Shown here piece after piece: positions 38,717-47,140 of a DNA stretch of 52,561 nt. This stretch comes from JAGVSR01 sp031413815 (lineage in GTDB: Bacteria > Pseudomonadota > Alphaproteobacteria > Rhizobiales > Hyphomicrobiaceae). The position numbers and the translations under genes were made by a program. The notes beneath the pieces are model-generated. The model was not told the DNA's origin, ran no database searches, and was given only the letters and a program-made list of their open reading frames with translations. Position 1 is the first letter of the stretch. Every line of letters begins with the position of its first letter. Location: assembly GCA_031413815.1 (NCBI GenBank), contig JANOFU010000021.1:1-52561 (forward strand), written 5' to 3'.

Positions 38717-39822
38717 GGCGAGCGCTCGAACTCAAACGCCAGATCTTCGGTCGCACCGGCAAACTCATACAGCGTGAACAGCCCGAAACATGGCATGGCG
38801 CCGCGGCGATGTTCAGTTCCCTCAATAAGTTTTTGCGCCAGGATCACGGCACCGGTCACGGGCACGTAGGGTCCATGAGCCTTGCGGGCGACAAGCGACC
38901 ACTCAATAGTTTTGGGGGCTCCGGTCGTCGATCGGCCAGCCATGCGGACAAAGATGCCGCCGTTGTCGGAGCCGAGAAAGCTGAGCTTGCGCTTTGCGGC
39001 CAGCAGTAACGGCGCCAAGCTCTCTGGTCTTCTCAACAGTCCGCTGCGCACCACCCAGGACAATGCATAGAGCCCAAAGTGGAACGCTGTCACTTCGACA
39101 CCGGCGCGAAAGCGAATGGTCTTGAGTGTTGGATACGTTTGCGGAAAGAGCATGAGATCCGGCACATCAACGTGGCCGAGCCATCGCGATCCCAGCGACC
39201 CGAAGCGGTGGCGGGACAGGCCTTGCCAGCCGTAAACTGTCGCGTCGCTGCCATTGATCCGGGTTGCGATGGACCGCCCAAGGCCGCTGAGAACGGAAGC
39301 GGTCGTTGCAGCGCCGGGATCAAATCGATTGCCCGGGCAAATTCCAATGTCGATGCTTTGAAACTCATCGAAGGCTTCGGCATAGCTCGCCACAACAGCC
39401 GACGAGAGACCAGGCACCGAACTGGCGCCGGACACGACAAGGACGCCAGCCGCCTTGGCATCCGCGTCGAGCGCGCTGATGCCGGTGACAAAACTGGGTG
39501 CGTCTGCCAGATCGACATAGTGGCAGCCGGCACCGATGCAGGCACGGGCGAGAGTATAGTCTTGGGTCTGAAACGGGCCGGAGGCATTGATGACGACGGA
39601 CGCGTTAAGATACCGAAGATCTGCCGCAGTTGTGCTACTTGAATCCAGCATCGCGGCAGACACTTGCGCTTTGCCCATTGCCAAAAAGTCGTGCGCGGTT
39701 CGTTCAGCTTCCGCCAACCGCCGCCCCGCTACGACAATGCCGAGATCAGGATTGCGTGCGAGGCGTTCGACCGCGCGGCGGCCGAACGATCCGTAGCCGC
39801 CGATCACGACCACGCGGCCCAT
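38713..39822 (-). CDS. Saccharopine dehydrogenase-like oxidoreductase
   Basis: This 369-aa protein has an N-terminal NAD(P)-binding fold (VVVIGGYGSFGRRAVERLA) and VINASGPFQTQDYTLARACI and CHYVDLADAPSFV, characteristic of the saccharopine dehydrogenase/reductase NADP domain superfamily. It lacks clear features of lysine-pathway enzymes and is better regarded as an unassigned family member, perhaps acting on lipid or trans-acyl substrates. The ATG at 39822 has GAGG 7-8 nt upstream. It is downstream of the YqhA-type gene and probably co-transcribed with it. Confidence 0.85.
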   Translation of the reverse strand: MGRVVVIGGYGSFGRRAVERLARNPDLGIVVAGRRLAEAERTAHDFLAMGKAQVSAAMLDSSSTTAADLRYLNASVVINASGPFQTQDYTLARACIGAGCHYVDLADAPSFVTGISALDADAKAAGVLVVSGASSVPGLSSAVVASYAEAFDEFQSIDIGICPGNRFDPGAATTASVLSGLGRSIATRINGSDATVYGWQGLSRHRFGSLGSRWLGHVDVPDLMLFPQTYPTLKTIRFRAGVEVTAFHFGLYALSWVVRSGLLRRPESLAPLLLAAKRKLSFLGSDNGGIFVRMAGRSTTGAPKTIEWSLVARKAHGPYVPVTGAVILAQKLIEGTEHRRGAMPCFGLFTLYEFAGATEDLAFEFERSP

Positions 39823-39849
39823 GCAGCACCTCAAGCGACGCGTTGGTTA

Positions 39850-40476
39850 CTATGACTTTGGCTTGGCCGCTGCCGGAGCATACAAGGCAGGTGTGCTTTT
39901 CGCGGCCTCATCACCTGGCACCGGTGCGGGTGCGTGAGCGTCGCCACCGCCGTATCCTGCAATGCGGTCGGACAGAGCCAAAAGCACACTCGAGACGACG
40001 AACATCACGTGGATCGTCACCATCCAAAACAACATCCGCTCCAGCTCGGGAGTCATCACCTTAATGGCCATGAACTGTTTCAAAAGCTGGATCGCCGAGA
40101 TCGCAACAATCGAGGACAGGAGTTTGAGCTTGAGGGCACTGAAGTCGATGGTGCCCATCCACTCGGGCCAGTCCTCGTGTCCGCTGTGGTCGATCTTGGA
40201 CACGAAGTTCTCGTAGCCTGAAAAGATCACGATGATCAGCAGCGAGCCCATCAGCGCCAGATCGACGAGTGTCAGAATGCCGAGCATAATGTCGGATTCA
40301 GTGGCGCTCCACGCATGCAACGCGAGGTGGAAGAATTCCTTCACAAACGTGACCAGCAGCAAGACGAGAGACAACGCGAGTCCCGCATAAAACGGTGCGA
40401 GCAACCAGCGGCTTGCGAACAGTGAATTCTCAAGCATCCGCTCAATGCGGCTGGTGTCAGTGAACTTCTTGGACAT
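39850..40476 (-). CDS. YqhA/UPF0114 family membrane protein
   Basis: This 208-aa integral membrane protein has ENSLFASRWLLAPFYAGLAL near the start, then LVDLALMGSLLIIVIFSGYENFVSKID, the family hallmark. About four membrane segments are readable. The C-terminal tail is Pro/Ala-rich. The family has no established function; it has been linked to membrane stress in enteric bacteria only indirectly. It lies 28 nt before the dehydrogenase gene and after three L,D-transpeptidase genes on the same strand. Confidence 0.88.
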   Translation of the reverse strand: MSKKFTDTSRIERMLENSLFASRWLLAPFYAGLALSLVLLLVTFVKEFFHLALHAWSATESDIMLGILTLVDLALMGSLLIIVIFSGYENFVSKIDHSGHEDWPEWMGTIDFSALKLKLLSSIVAISAIQLLKQFMAIKVMTPELERMLFWMVTIHVMFVVSSVLLALSDRIAGYGGGDAHAPAPVPGDEAAKSTPALYAPAAAKPKS

Positions 40477-40590
40477 ACCATTCTGCCTTGGTCAGCTAAT
40501 CAATCACGCAGGCGCTGTATGCCATGCAGTGTCAGATTCAAGCAAGTGGCGGGATCGGATTGATGGGGATCGGTTTGTCCGGGTTGCCGC

Positions 40591-41862
40591 TTAGTTCGAT
40601 TGGGCTGCGGTGCGCACGGGCTTGCGCGCGGCGAGCTTGGCCGTGCGGCCCAGCCTCTTTGATTTGAGGGCGGCAAACTTGCGGCAGCTTGCGAGTGACA
40701 GATCGCACGAGACAGCGACGCCCGGACGAGAGCGCGCTGATGATGTCTTGGCTGAAACCGGCGGATTGAGCTTCGTGATCAGCTCATAATCCTGATCGTT
40801 GCTCACGCTCGCGACGGACGCGGGACTTGGGCTGATTGTCGGCTCGAGGCCGGCCAAGGCCTGCAGGTTCGCTTGCCGGCTGTCCACCTCCGGCGGAACC
40901 GGCAGCCGGTCCTCCAACAGCGGTTGGATCGCCGGCAACGGGGCTGGCAACGGCTGGAGTGGGACAAGCCACGCGGATTTGTCCGAGGCCCGGATAGCGG
41001 CGGCTGTCGCGCCGCACACTGCTAAAGGGCTCTGGCCGCCCGCCTCCAGCGGGCTGGAATCTAGAATGTTGTACTTGTTCTGGCACACGCTGACCCGCGG
41101 TGGCAGCCGGGTGCGTTCAAACAAGTCATAACCCTCCCGCAGGTTAGCCCAGAAGCCCGCCCATTCGCTGTCATTGTGTTTGTCGAGATTGGCTTGCGTC
41201 AGCCGGAACGGGAACACGTGCGCTGGAATATGCCGTTGCCCGCCGCGCAACGACGCCGATGCCAAGCTGTAGACTTCCTGGATCACCGTGTTGGTCATAG
41301 CAAAGCAGCCAACTGAAGAACATCCGCCGTGCACGAGAATGTAGGAGCCGTCGCGCTTGTGCGCCTGATCGAACGCGTTGGGGAAGCCTAAGTTGAGTGC
41401 GCGGGGCCAGCGGCCGACGCGATGCAGCTGCCGCGAGGTGATCGTGTAGAAGCCTTCCGGCGTCTGTTTGTCGCCTTCGCGCTGCTTGGGGCCGAGCGTG
41501 CCGGACCAATGACAAATCGGGTAGGTCGAGAACAGCTCGTAGCGGCCATCCTTCTGCATCCAGATTTCGAGTTCGGATTCGGCTTTGAAGATGCGGATCA
41601 GCATCGGCGCGCCGGCTTTCAGGCCTTTTTCCGCCAACCGTTCAACGGTGCGAGCGACATCCGGCGTTCCCGGCAACGGCAACCGGCCCATGGCCGCTGC
41701 GCGCTGACGCTCAACGCGGTCCGGTGCCACGTCTTTCAATTCGATGGAGAGAGCGAGAGCCGCATGAGAGGCAACAAGGCTCGCAACTGCAAATACAGCG
41801 CCACCAATCCAATGGGTGATGGGGCCGGTCCTGAGTCGGTTACACGACGCAACGAGGCTCAC
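40591..41862 (-). CDS. YafK-type L,D-transpeptidase, secreted, long C-terminus (copy 1)
   Basis: This 423-aa protein has an N-terminal signal (GGAVFAVASLVASHAALALS). The YkuD domain runs from about residue 80 to 250, with GDKQTPEGFYTI and the active-site motif HGGCSSVGCFAMT (His178, Cys186). The family forms or trims peptidoglycan cross-links, or links proteins to it; E. coli YafK (DpaA) detaches the Braun lipoprotein. After the catalytic domain comes a Pro-rich then Lys/Arg-rich tail of about 150 residues not found in copies 2 and 3. The start is the GTG at 41862. It is the last of three adjacent paralogues. Confidence 0.9.
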   Translation of the reverse strand: MSLVASCNRLRTGPITHWIGGAVFAVASLVASHAALALSIELKDVAPDRVERQRAAAMGRLPLPGTPDVARTVERLAEKGLKAGAPMLIRIFKAESELEIWMQKDGRYELFSTYPICHWSGTLGPKQREGDKQTPEGFYTITSRQLHRVGRWPRALNLGFPNAFDQAHKRDGSYILVHGGCSSVGCFAMTNTVIQEVYSLASASLRGGQRHIPAHVFPFRLTQANLDKHNDSEWAGFWANLREGYDLFERTRLPPRVSVCQNKYNILDSSPLEAGGQSPLAVCGATAAAIRASDKSAWLVPLQPLPAPLPAIQPLLEDRLPVPPEVDSRQANLQALAGLEPTISPSPASVASVSNDQDYELITKLNPPVSAKTSSARSRPGVAVSCDLSLASCRKFAALKSKRLGRTAKLAARKPVRTAAQSN

Positions 41863-42026
41863 GGTTTCTCTCTCAACAATTGCCAGTCCGAACGGAAACT
41901 AGACCGTAACCGCCCGTCAGTACAACACCATGACGTGGCGGCCCGGTTTTTCATGAATTGAGCGATCTTTCTGCCGCTACTAGGGTTTTCGGTAAGGATA
42001 TCCGGGCGTGCCCAATGTGGATAACT

Positions 42027-42938
42027 TCAGGCTCGCGGTTTCTTATCGTCGGGAGAGGTCTGATGGCCGGGCTTCGGTGACTGGCACTGGCTCAAGACCG
42101 GCCCTGACACATCTTTGGCGCGCGCGCCTGAGTTGAACGCATATCGCTTGCCGCACACACTGACGACCGGCGGCACCAGCTCCGCTTCGAACAGGTCATA
42201 GCCGGGCTTGAGACTGCGCCAGAACGGGGCGTGGGCATGTCCGCCATATCGCTCGATGTTCGCTTCGGTCATCCGGAACGGCAGCACCTGGACCTGAAAC
42301 CGCTTTTGCCCTTGGTCGAGGGCCACCGTCACAATCCGCCAAATTTCGTCGATGACGGCATCGGTCATGGCGTAACAGCCGACCGAAGAGCAGCCACCGT
42401 GGACCATTAAGAATGATCCTGTCCGGCCGTGTGCGCGATCGAACGCGTTTGGGAATCCGAGATTAAAGGAGCGATGCCAGCGGCTGTTGGGATTGAGCGA
42501 TTTTGAATCGACCGAGTAAAAGCCTTCCGGGGCCTGCCGGTCGCCGGTAGCCAGTTTCGGCCCGAGGCGGCCAGACCAGCGGCAGACTGGATAGGTCGCA
42601 AACCGGTGGAACTTGCCATCGCGCAGCATCCACATTTCAAGTTCAAACTCTCGTTTGAAAATCCGCACAAAAACCGGCGCACCTAACGTCACACCATGCT
42701 GCTCCAGCCGGCCGTTGAGATTGGCCAAATCCGGCGTGCCCGGCAGAGCCATGCCAAAAGCGGCCCGCAATGCTCGCTGCCGGCGCTCCGCCTGGATGAG
42801 GGCCTGGTCGGCGTCCTCAGCAGGGATCAGCCAGACGCCGGCGAAAATGATGGCGAGACCGATCAGAAAAAGCGCAACAAAGCCCCGTCGCCGTTTGTGG
42901 CGGCGGGCGGCACGCTGTTGTGGAGTTCGTTCAACCAT
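42027..42938 (-). CDS. YafK-type L,D-transpeptidase, membrane-anchored (copy 2)
   Basis: This 303-aa protein has a basic N-terminus (ARRHKRRRGF) and one membrane segment (VALFLIGLAIIFAGVWLI) that fits a type II anchor. The YkuD domain has GDRQAPEGFYSV, FNLGFPNAFDRAHGR and the catalytic HGGCSSVGCYAMT (His180, Cys188). A conserved YPVCRWSGRLGPK sits before the fold, as in the other two copies. A short tail with Lys/Pro/Gln follows. It lies 56 nt downstream of copy 3 and upstream of copy 1, probably in one transcript. Confidence 0.9.
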   Translation of the reverse strand: MVERTPQQRAARRHKRRRGFVALFLIGLAIIFAGVWLIPAEDADQALIQAERRQRALRAAFGMALPGTPDLANLNGRLEQHGVTLGAPVFVRIFKREFELEMWMLRDGKFHRFATYPVCRWSGRLGPKLATGDRQAPEGFYSVDSKSLNPNSRWHRSFNLGFPNAFDRAHGRTGSFLMVHGGCSSVGCYAMTDAVIDEIWRIVTVALDQGQKRFQVQVLPFRMTEANIERYGGHAHAPFWRSLKPGYDLFEAELVPPVVSVCGKRYAFNSGARAKDVSGPVLSQCQSPKPGHQTSPDDKKPRA

Positions 42939-42994
42939 GGGTGTCAGCGGTCCAACGCAAGCACAGCCCTGACGCAGCTAAATGGCAATTGGAG

Positions 42995-43960
42995 TTATTG
43001 CGAGGCAAACCCGAGCGCTGAGGCGGAGGCCGGCACATCGGTTGCCTCCGTCGATCCCGTCGTCACCGGCGCAGCCACAGCGGTTGCAATGGCACCGGCT
43101 TCGACATCGGCCGGCGCACGCCCCTTTGGCCCCGGCACTGTGATGCGCTGGTCCGCGATCTGCTGCTCGTAGGGCCGGGGTGAGAACGGCTCCAGTTCCT
43201 GCCTCTGGAAGGCTGGGCAGCGGCCTTCCGGATCAACGCGGCTGCTGACGGGCATCACGACGTTCACGACGTACTTTCGTTCGCAAACAGCGACGGTCGG
43301 TGGCACGCGGTTGGTTTCAAAGAAGTCGTAACCTTGCTTCATCGTCGACCAGAAGGTGTACCACTTGTGCTTCTTGAAGCGGCCCAGTTTCTCGTCCGTC
43401 ATGCGGAACGGAAAGGCGTGGACTTCGAAACTGGTCTGGCCGCCGCGGAAGGCTTCGCGGGCGAGAGCATAAACTTCTTCGACGAGAGCATCGGTCAGTG
43501 CATAGCAACCGGCGGATTTGCACTTGCCGTGCACCATCAGATACTCGCCGGTGCGGTTGTTGGCGCGGTCGTAGGCGTTGGGGAAGCCAAGATTGAAGGC
43601 CAGATAGTAGCTCGAGTCCGGCTTCATCTGCGTCGAGGCGATGGTGTAGAAGCCTTCGGGCGCTTGCTTATCCCCCTTGGCGACCTTGGGGCCAAGCTCA
43701 CCCGACCAGTTGCAGATCGGGTAGGTCTTGAAGTGATAGAAGCGGCCGTCGTCGCGCGCTTTCCAGACTTCGAGTTCGGATTCTTCCTTGAAGATGCGAA
43801 TGAAGATCGGCTTGTCAGGCGCCATGCCCTTCTTGCCGATGAGGTCGAGAGTTTCTTTGGCGAGCGGCTGTTCGGCGGCCGGAATTTCGGGCGCACTTCC
43901 GCAGGCACCGAGCGCTGCGCTCGCGAACACAACCAGCAAAGCTGTTCGCACGAGTTTCAA
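42995..43960 (-). CDS. YafK-type L,D-transpeptidase, lipoprotein (copy 3)
   Basis: This 321-aa protein has a lipoprotein signal, RTALLVVFASAALGAC, with the lipobox LGAC and Cys20. The YkuD domain carries GDKQAPEGFYTI, LAFNLGFPNAYDRANNR and the active site HGKCKSAGCYALT (His144, Cys152). TYPICNWSGELGPK matches the other copies. The TTG at 43960 is preferred; GGTGG lies about 7 nt upstream and it gives the lipoprotein signal directly, whereas longer in-frame starts add a charged leader. It is the first of three tandem copies and lies downstream of accA. Confidence 0.9.
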   Translation of the reverse strand: MKLVRTALLVVFASAALGACGSAPEIPAAEQPLAKETLDLIGKKGMAPDKPIFIRIFKEESELEVWKARDDGRFYHFKTYPICNWSGELGPKVAKGDKQAPEGFYTIASTQMKPDSSYYLAFNLGFPNAYDRANNRTGEYLMVHGKCKSAGCYALTDALVEEVYALAREAFRGGQTSFEVHAFPFRMTDEKLGRFKKHKWYTFWSTMKQGYDFFETNRVPPTVAVCERKYVVNVVMPVSSRVDPEGRCPAFQRQELEPFSPRPYEQQIADQRITVPGPKGRAPADVEAGAIATAVAAPVTTGSTEATDVPASASALGFASQ

Positions 43961-44174
43961 AAGTATCCCACCCTGGATCGACAAACGCACACACGCACCA
44001 TCCCGGCGTGACGCGTCTACCATCGATTCGAGACCGTAAACATTTGATTAACGTTACGGAATCCCCAACGAACAGTGTGCAGCCGATGCAACTCCACTGT
44101 CAACCCTCAGTCTCAACACGATTGCGGCACAGGTTTGGCGGAGAAACCTAGCATATCCAATATGTTGTGGGACA

Positions 44175-45167
44175 TTATAGCGTCCGGCCGATCTGCAGGA
44201 ACCGGTCGCGGCGCTGTTTGCGCACTTGGTCGGGGCTCATGCCATCGAACTCCGTCAGCGCTTTGGCGATCGCGTCGCCGGTGGTTTTGAACGTCGCCGT
44301 GCGGTCCCGGTGGGCACCTCCAACAGGTTCCTTCACGATCACATCGATGACGCCGAGCGTGTCGAGATCCTGCGCTGTGATTTTCATGCTGGTCGCGGCA
44401 TCAATGGCTTTTGCAGAATCGCGCCAAAGAATGGACGCCGCGGCTTCGGGCGAGGCGACGGTGTAAATCGCGTGCTCCAGCATCAGGATGCGGTTGGCCG
44501 AGGCGATGGCGATGGCGCCGCCCGAGCCGCCTTCGCCGATCACAACAGCAATTAGCGGTACGCCGAGGGCCAGGCAGCAGTCGGTCGAGCGCGCGATGGC
44601 TTCGGCTTGGCCGCGTTCTTCTGCCTCAATTCCGGGATACGCACCCGCCGTGTCACACAGCGTAATAACCGCCAGATTAAACCGGTCTGCCATTTCCATC
44701 AGGCGCACGGCCTTTCGATAGCCCTCGGGCTTGGCCATGCCGAAGTTGTGGCGGATGCGCCCTTCGGTGTCCGAGCCTTTTTCATGGCCAATGACCATGA
44801 CAGAGCGGCCGCGGAACTTGCCCATTCCACCGACGATCGCTTCATCCTCAGCGAAATACCGGTCGCCGGCCATCGGTGTGAAGTCTTCGATGAGCGCGCC
44901 AATGTAGTCGAGGCAGTGCGGGCGTTCCTGCACGCGGGCCACGAGCGTCTTCTGCCATGGCGTCAGCTTGGTGTACATTTCGGTGAGGGCGGTGTGCGCC
45001 TTCTGCTCAAGCTTTTTGATCTCTTCGGCAATCGAGACGGCCTTGTCCTTGCCTTCGAGCGCGCGCAACTCCTGCACCTTACGCTCAAGCTCTTTGATGG
45101 GCGTTTCGAACTCCAGATAGGTATGGACGAAGCGCTGTCCCTGGCGTTCCGATGCTTGTGGTTCCAC
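44175..45167 (-). CDS. accA: Acetyl-CoA carboxylase carboxyltransferase subunit alpha
   Basis: AccA joins AccD to transfer the carboxyl group from biotin to acetyl-CoA, the first step of fatty acid synthesis. It opens with the coiled QGQRFVHTYLEFETPIKELE, then KLTPWQKTLVARVQERPH, FVEDFTP-like LIEDFTPMAGDRYFAEDEAI, and the CoA-binding GEGGSGGAIAIASANRILML. At 330 aa its size is normal. The GTG at 45167 has AGAGG 6 nt upstream; the frame is open above it, but the residues do not match the family. The upstream 537 nt contains its promoter and a palindromic repeat. Confidence 0.95.
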   Translation of the reverse strand: MEPQASERQGQRFVHTYLEFETPIKELERKVQELRALEGKDKAVSIAEEIKKLEQKAHTALTEMYTKLTPWQKTLVARVQERPHCLDYIGALIEDFTPMAGDRYFAEDEAIVGGMGKFRGRSVMVIGHEKGSDTEGRIRHNFGMAKPEGYRKAVRLMEMADRFNLAVITLCDTAGAYPGIEAEERGQAEAIARSTDCCLALGVPLIAVVIGEGGSGGAIAIASANRILMLEHAIYTVASPEAAASILWRDSAKAIDAATSMKITAQDLDTLGVIDVIVKEPVGGAHRDRTATFKTTGDAIAKALTEFDGMSPDQVRKQRRDRFLQIGRTL

Positions 45168-45704
45168 GTCGAGCCTCTTTGATGCCGTCGCATGCCGCCG
45201 GGGCGGCTGTTGCAGTATTGCCAACATATAGGTGGGTTGAAATGACGTTGATCCCCCGAGACGCCACCTGTCAAGGCGCAGGGTTAACGCGGGGCGTACG
45301 CATCCCAGGTTTCCCGGCAAGGATGCACCGGTGTTGCTGGGTCAGGCGCGTGGCGGAGCCCGGGTGGTGTCAAACACCTTTTAAGAGGTGTCTGACACCC
45401 ATGCTCCGCTATCATTCCGGCCGAACAGTCTGTCACGGAGAGAACTGGGACCCAGTATTCACCGCCGCACGTCGCTCGTTTATCTTCGCGATCCCCGTCC
45501 ACATCGCTGACCCCGATCCGAGGCCAATCGAGGGTTCACCATTTATTTCGCGGGGTCCCCTGTTTTGTCTGCAGTCCACTCCCCACGTTGATTCCTGTAC
45601 GGCCAAGTTTAGCCAACGCGGGATAGTCGCCACAATTTTGGAACGCAGCTCGCAAAGGGTCGTCCTCTGCGAGCGGCAATGTTCGTCGAATGAGGATACA
45701 GACC
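45168..45704. other. Intergenic region between accA and the HIG1 gene
   Basis: These 537 nt between divergent genes contain no convincing gene on either strand. The palindromic repeat at 45353-45409 is the main feature. Promoters for accA (minus) and for the HIG1-domain gene (plus) should lie on either side of it. Confidence 0.55.
45353..45409. repeat. REP-like palindrome, 34-bp core
   Basis: The core arms 45366-45382 and 45383-45399 are reverse complements at 15 of 17 positions (GGTGTC-A-ACACC against GGTGTC-G-type ACACC, with TTAA at the centre). Outer flanks GCGGAGC (45353-45359) and GCTCCGC (45403-45409) extend it. Palindromes built on GGTGTCAGACACC recur in many proteobacteria and are often associated with REP-associated tyrosine transposases; that is recalled, not checked. 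No transposase is next to this copy. Confidence 0.7.
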
Positions 45705-46103
45705 ATGGCTACCAATCAAAAGGACCAGCCGGCCGAAGTCACACAAGATGAAGCACGCGCGGGCGTGACCGGCCATAACGTCCGCTACGTTCTCGCGTTT
45801 GGATTGGGCGGCGTCATCGCGGCATTTGCCGCGATCGGCATCTATTTCGGTTATGACAACATCGCGGACAGACTTTCGCAGGCGTTGGCGCAAGATCCGG
45901 TGGCGATGATCCGGGTTGCAGCCCCTTACGCCCTCATCCTTGCGCTCGGCGGGGCATCAGGCGTCTTGCTCTATAGCCTTTGGACCTATGCGTCTGGCCC
46001 CAGTGAGAACGCGACGCAAACCGGTATGCGAGCCCGGGTCGTGATTCAGTTCACGCTCGTTTGCGTCATCATGGCGATGCTGTACATATCGACCGCGACG
46101 TAG
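45705..46103 (+). CDS. HIG1-domain membrane protein with extra N-terminal segment
   Basis: This 132-aa protein has three predicted membrane segments (about residues 27-48, 72-94 and 111-129). The stretch QTGMRARVVIQ (Gln105, Arg109, Arg111, Gln115) exactly fits the Q-x3-R-x-R-x3-Q motif of HIG1/Rcf1-type proteins, which in mitochondria assist cytochrome c oxidase and respiratory supercomplexes. Typical bacterial HIG1 proteins are about 65-75 aa with two segments, so the first 60 residues are an addition. The ATG at 45705 has GAGGA 8 nt upstream. Confidence 0.75.
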   Translation: MATNQKDQPAEVTQDEARAGVTGHNVRYVLAFGLGGVIAAFAAIGIYFGYDNIADRLSQALAQDPVAMIRVAAPYALILALGGASGVLLYSLWTYASGPSENATQTGMRARVVIQFTLVCVIMAMLYISTAT

Positions 46104-46138
46104 GGCGTCGCAAGCGTAGCAACCTTAGGGCGTCAATA

Positions 46139-46158
46139 GGCTCGCCTCCTTGCGAGCC
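46139..46158 (+). terminator. Short hairpin after the HIG1 gene
   Basis: A 7-bp stem GGCTCGC/GCGAGCC with a 6-nt loop begins 36 nt after the HIG1-domain gene. There is no proper T-run, so this is only a weak terminator candidate. Confidence 0.35.
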
Positions 46159-46317
46159 GTATTACGCCGGGCCCATAGGCGGCAAAGGATGGCGCAATAT
46201 GGCCCGGAGTGTAGGGCCGGGTCGATTGGCACCGCGCTGTGCTTCCCCCTTTCCCTTCTGCACACCACCCATTAAGACGACGGGGAGGATCAACCTCGAC
46301 TGGAGGCCCGTCGCGCT

Positions 46318-46944
46318 ATGGCTGTCATGACTTCCCCCCGCTTTAGCCGTTCGCTGATTCTTGCCGCGGTGCTGGCCGTGTCCGCGCCGCTCGCTGGCTG
46401 CGGCGTCAACAATATCCCGACTTACGAGCAGAGCGCCAAAGCTGCCTGGTCCGAAGTTTTGAACAACTACAAAAGCCGCGCCGATCTGATCCCGAACCTT
46501 GTCGAGACCGTCAAAGGCTTCGCCGAGCAGGAAAAGAAAGTGCTCACCGAGGTTGTCGAAGCGCGCGCCAAAGCGACGAGCATTCAACTGCCGGCCGACA
46601 TCTTGAACAACCCCGAAGCGATGAAGACGTTCCAAGAGGCACAAGGCCAGCTCGGTGGTGCGCTTGGGCGCTTGCTCGCTGTGATCGAGCGCTATCCCGA
46701 TATCAAATCCGGGCAGAACTTCCTCGCGCTGCAAAGCCAAATCGAAGGCATTGAGAACAAAATCCGTATTGCGCGCGGGGACTACATCGAAAGCGTCCGA
46801 AAATACAACACCGAGTTGACCACAATTCCTGGCCGCTGGTGGAAGTCGTTCATGTATCCCGACAAGGTTGAGATGGCGTCATTCGACATTCCAGCAGAGG
46901 AACAGAAGACCCCGAAGGTCGATTTCGGAACTGAGAAGAAGTAA
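46318..46944 (+). CDS. LemA family lipoprotein
   Basis: This 208-aa protein has a lipoprotein-type signal (SLILAAVLAVSAPLAGC, Cys28). The helical LemA domain has WSEVLNNYKSRADLIPNLVE and QSQIEGIENKIRIARGDY, both hallmarks. A Trp-containing end of the fold (TIPGRWWKSFMYP) precedes a short charged tail. LemA proteins are widespread and of unknown function, often next to TPM-domain genes as here. It is the first gene of lemA-TPM-TPM. Confidence 0.9.
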   Translation: MAVMTSPRFSRSLILAAVLAVSAPLAGCGVNNIPTYEQSAKAAWSEVLNNYKSRADLIPNLVETVKGFAEQEKKVLTEVVEARAKATSIQLPADILNNPEAMKTFQEAQGQLGGALGRLLAVIERYPDIKSGQNFLALQSQIEGIENKIRIARGDYIESVRKYNTELTTIPGRWWKSFMYPDKVEMASFDIPAEEQKTPKVDFGTEKK

Positions 46945-46981
46945 GAGCGGCTGACGTGACAAGAAGCGACGCCCGATGAAT

Positions 46982-47140
46982 CCCCCTCCCCCTCGCGGTG
47001 AGGGGTAAGCGGTGGGGCGACGACCAGGGCTGGCCGTCGCTTTAGATTTCCGTATACTTTGCGGCTTCAGTTTTTATGGCAGTGGTCTGGTCAGGTGTCG
47101 GTCCCCCCACCCCTTACCCCTCCCCGCGAGGGGGAGGGGT
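46982..47140. repeat. Inverted repeat pair, 40-nt arms, running into a coding region
   Basis: The arms 46982-47021 and 47101-47140 are reverse complements at 36 of 40 positions, with 79 nt between them. The sequence is of the CCCTCCCC-TCGCGG-GAGGGG type. When read in frame it gives PTPYPSPRGGG, a string known from dispersed repeats in many bacterial genomes. The right arm lies inside the open frame of the TPM-domain gene and appears to have overwritten its native start region. It may be a miniature mobile element. Confidence 0.8.
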
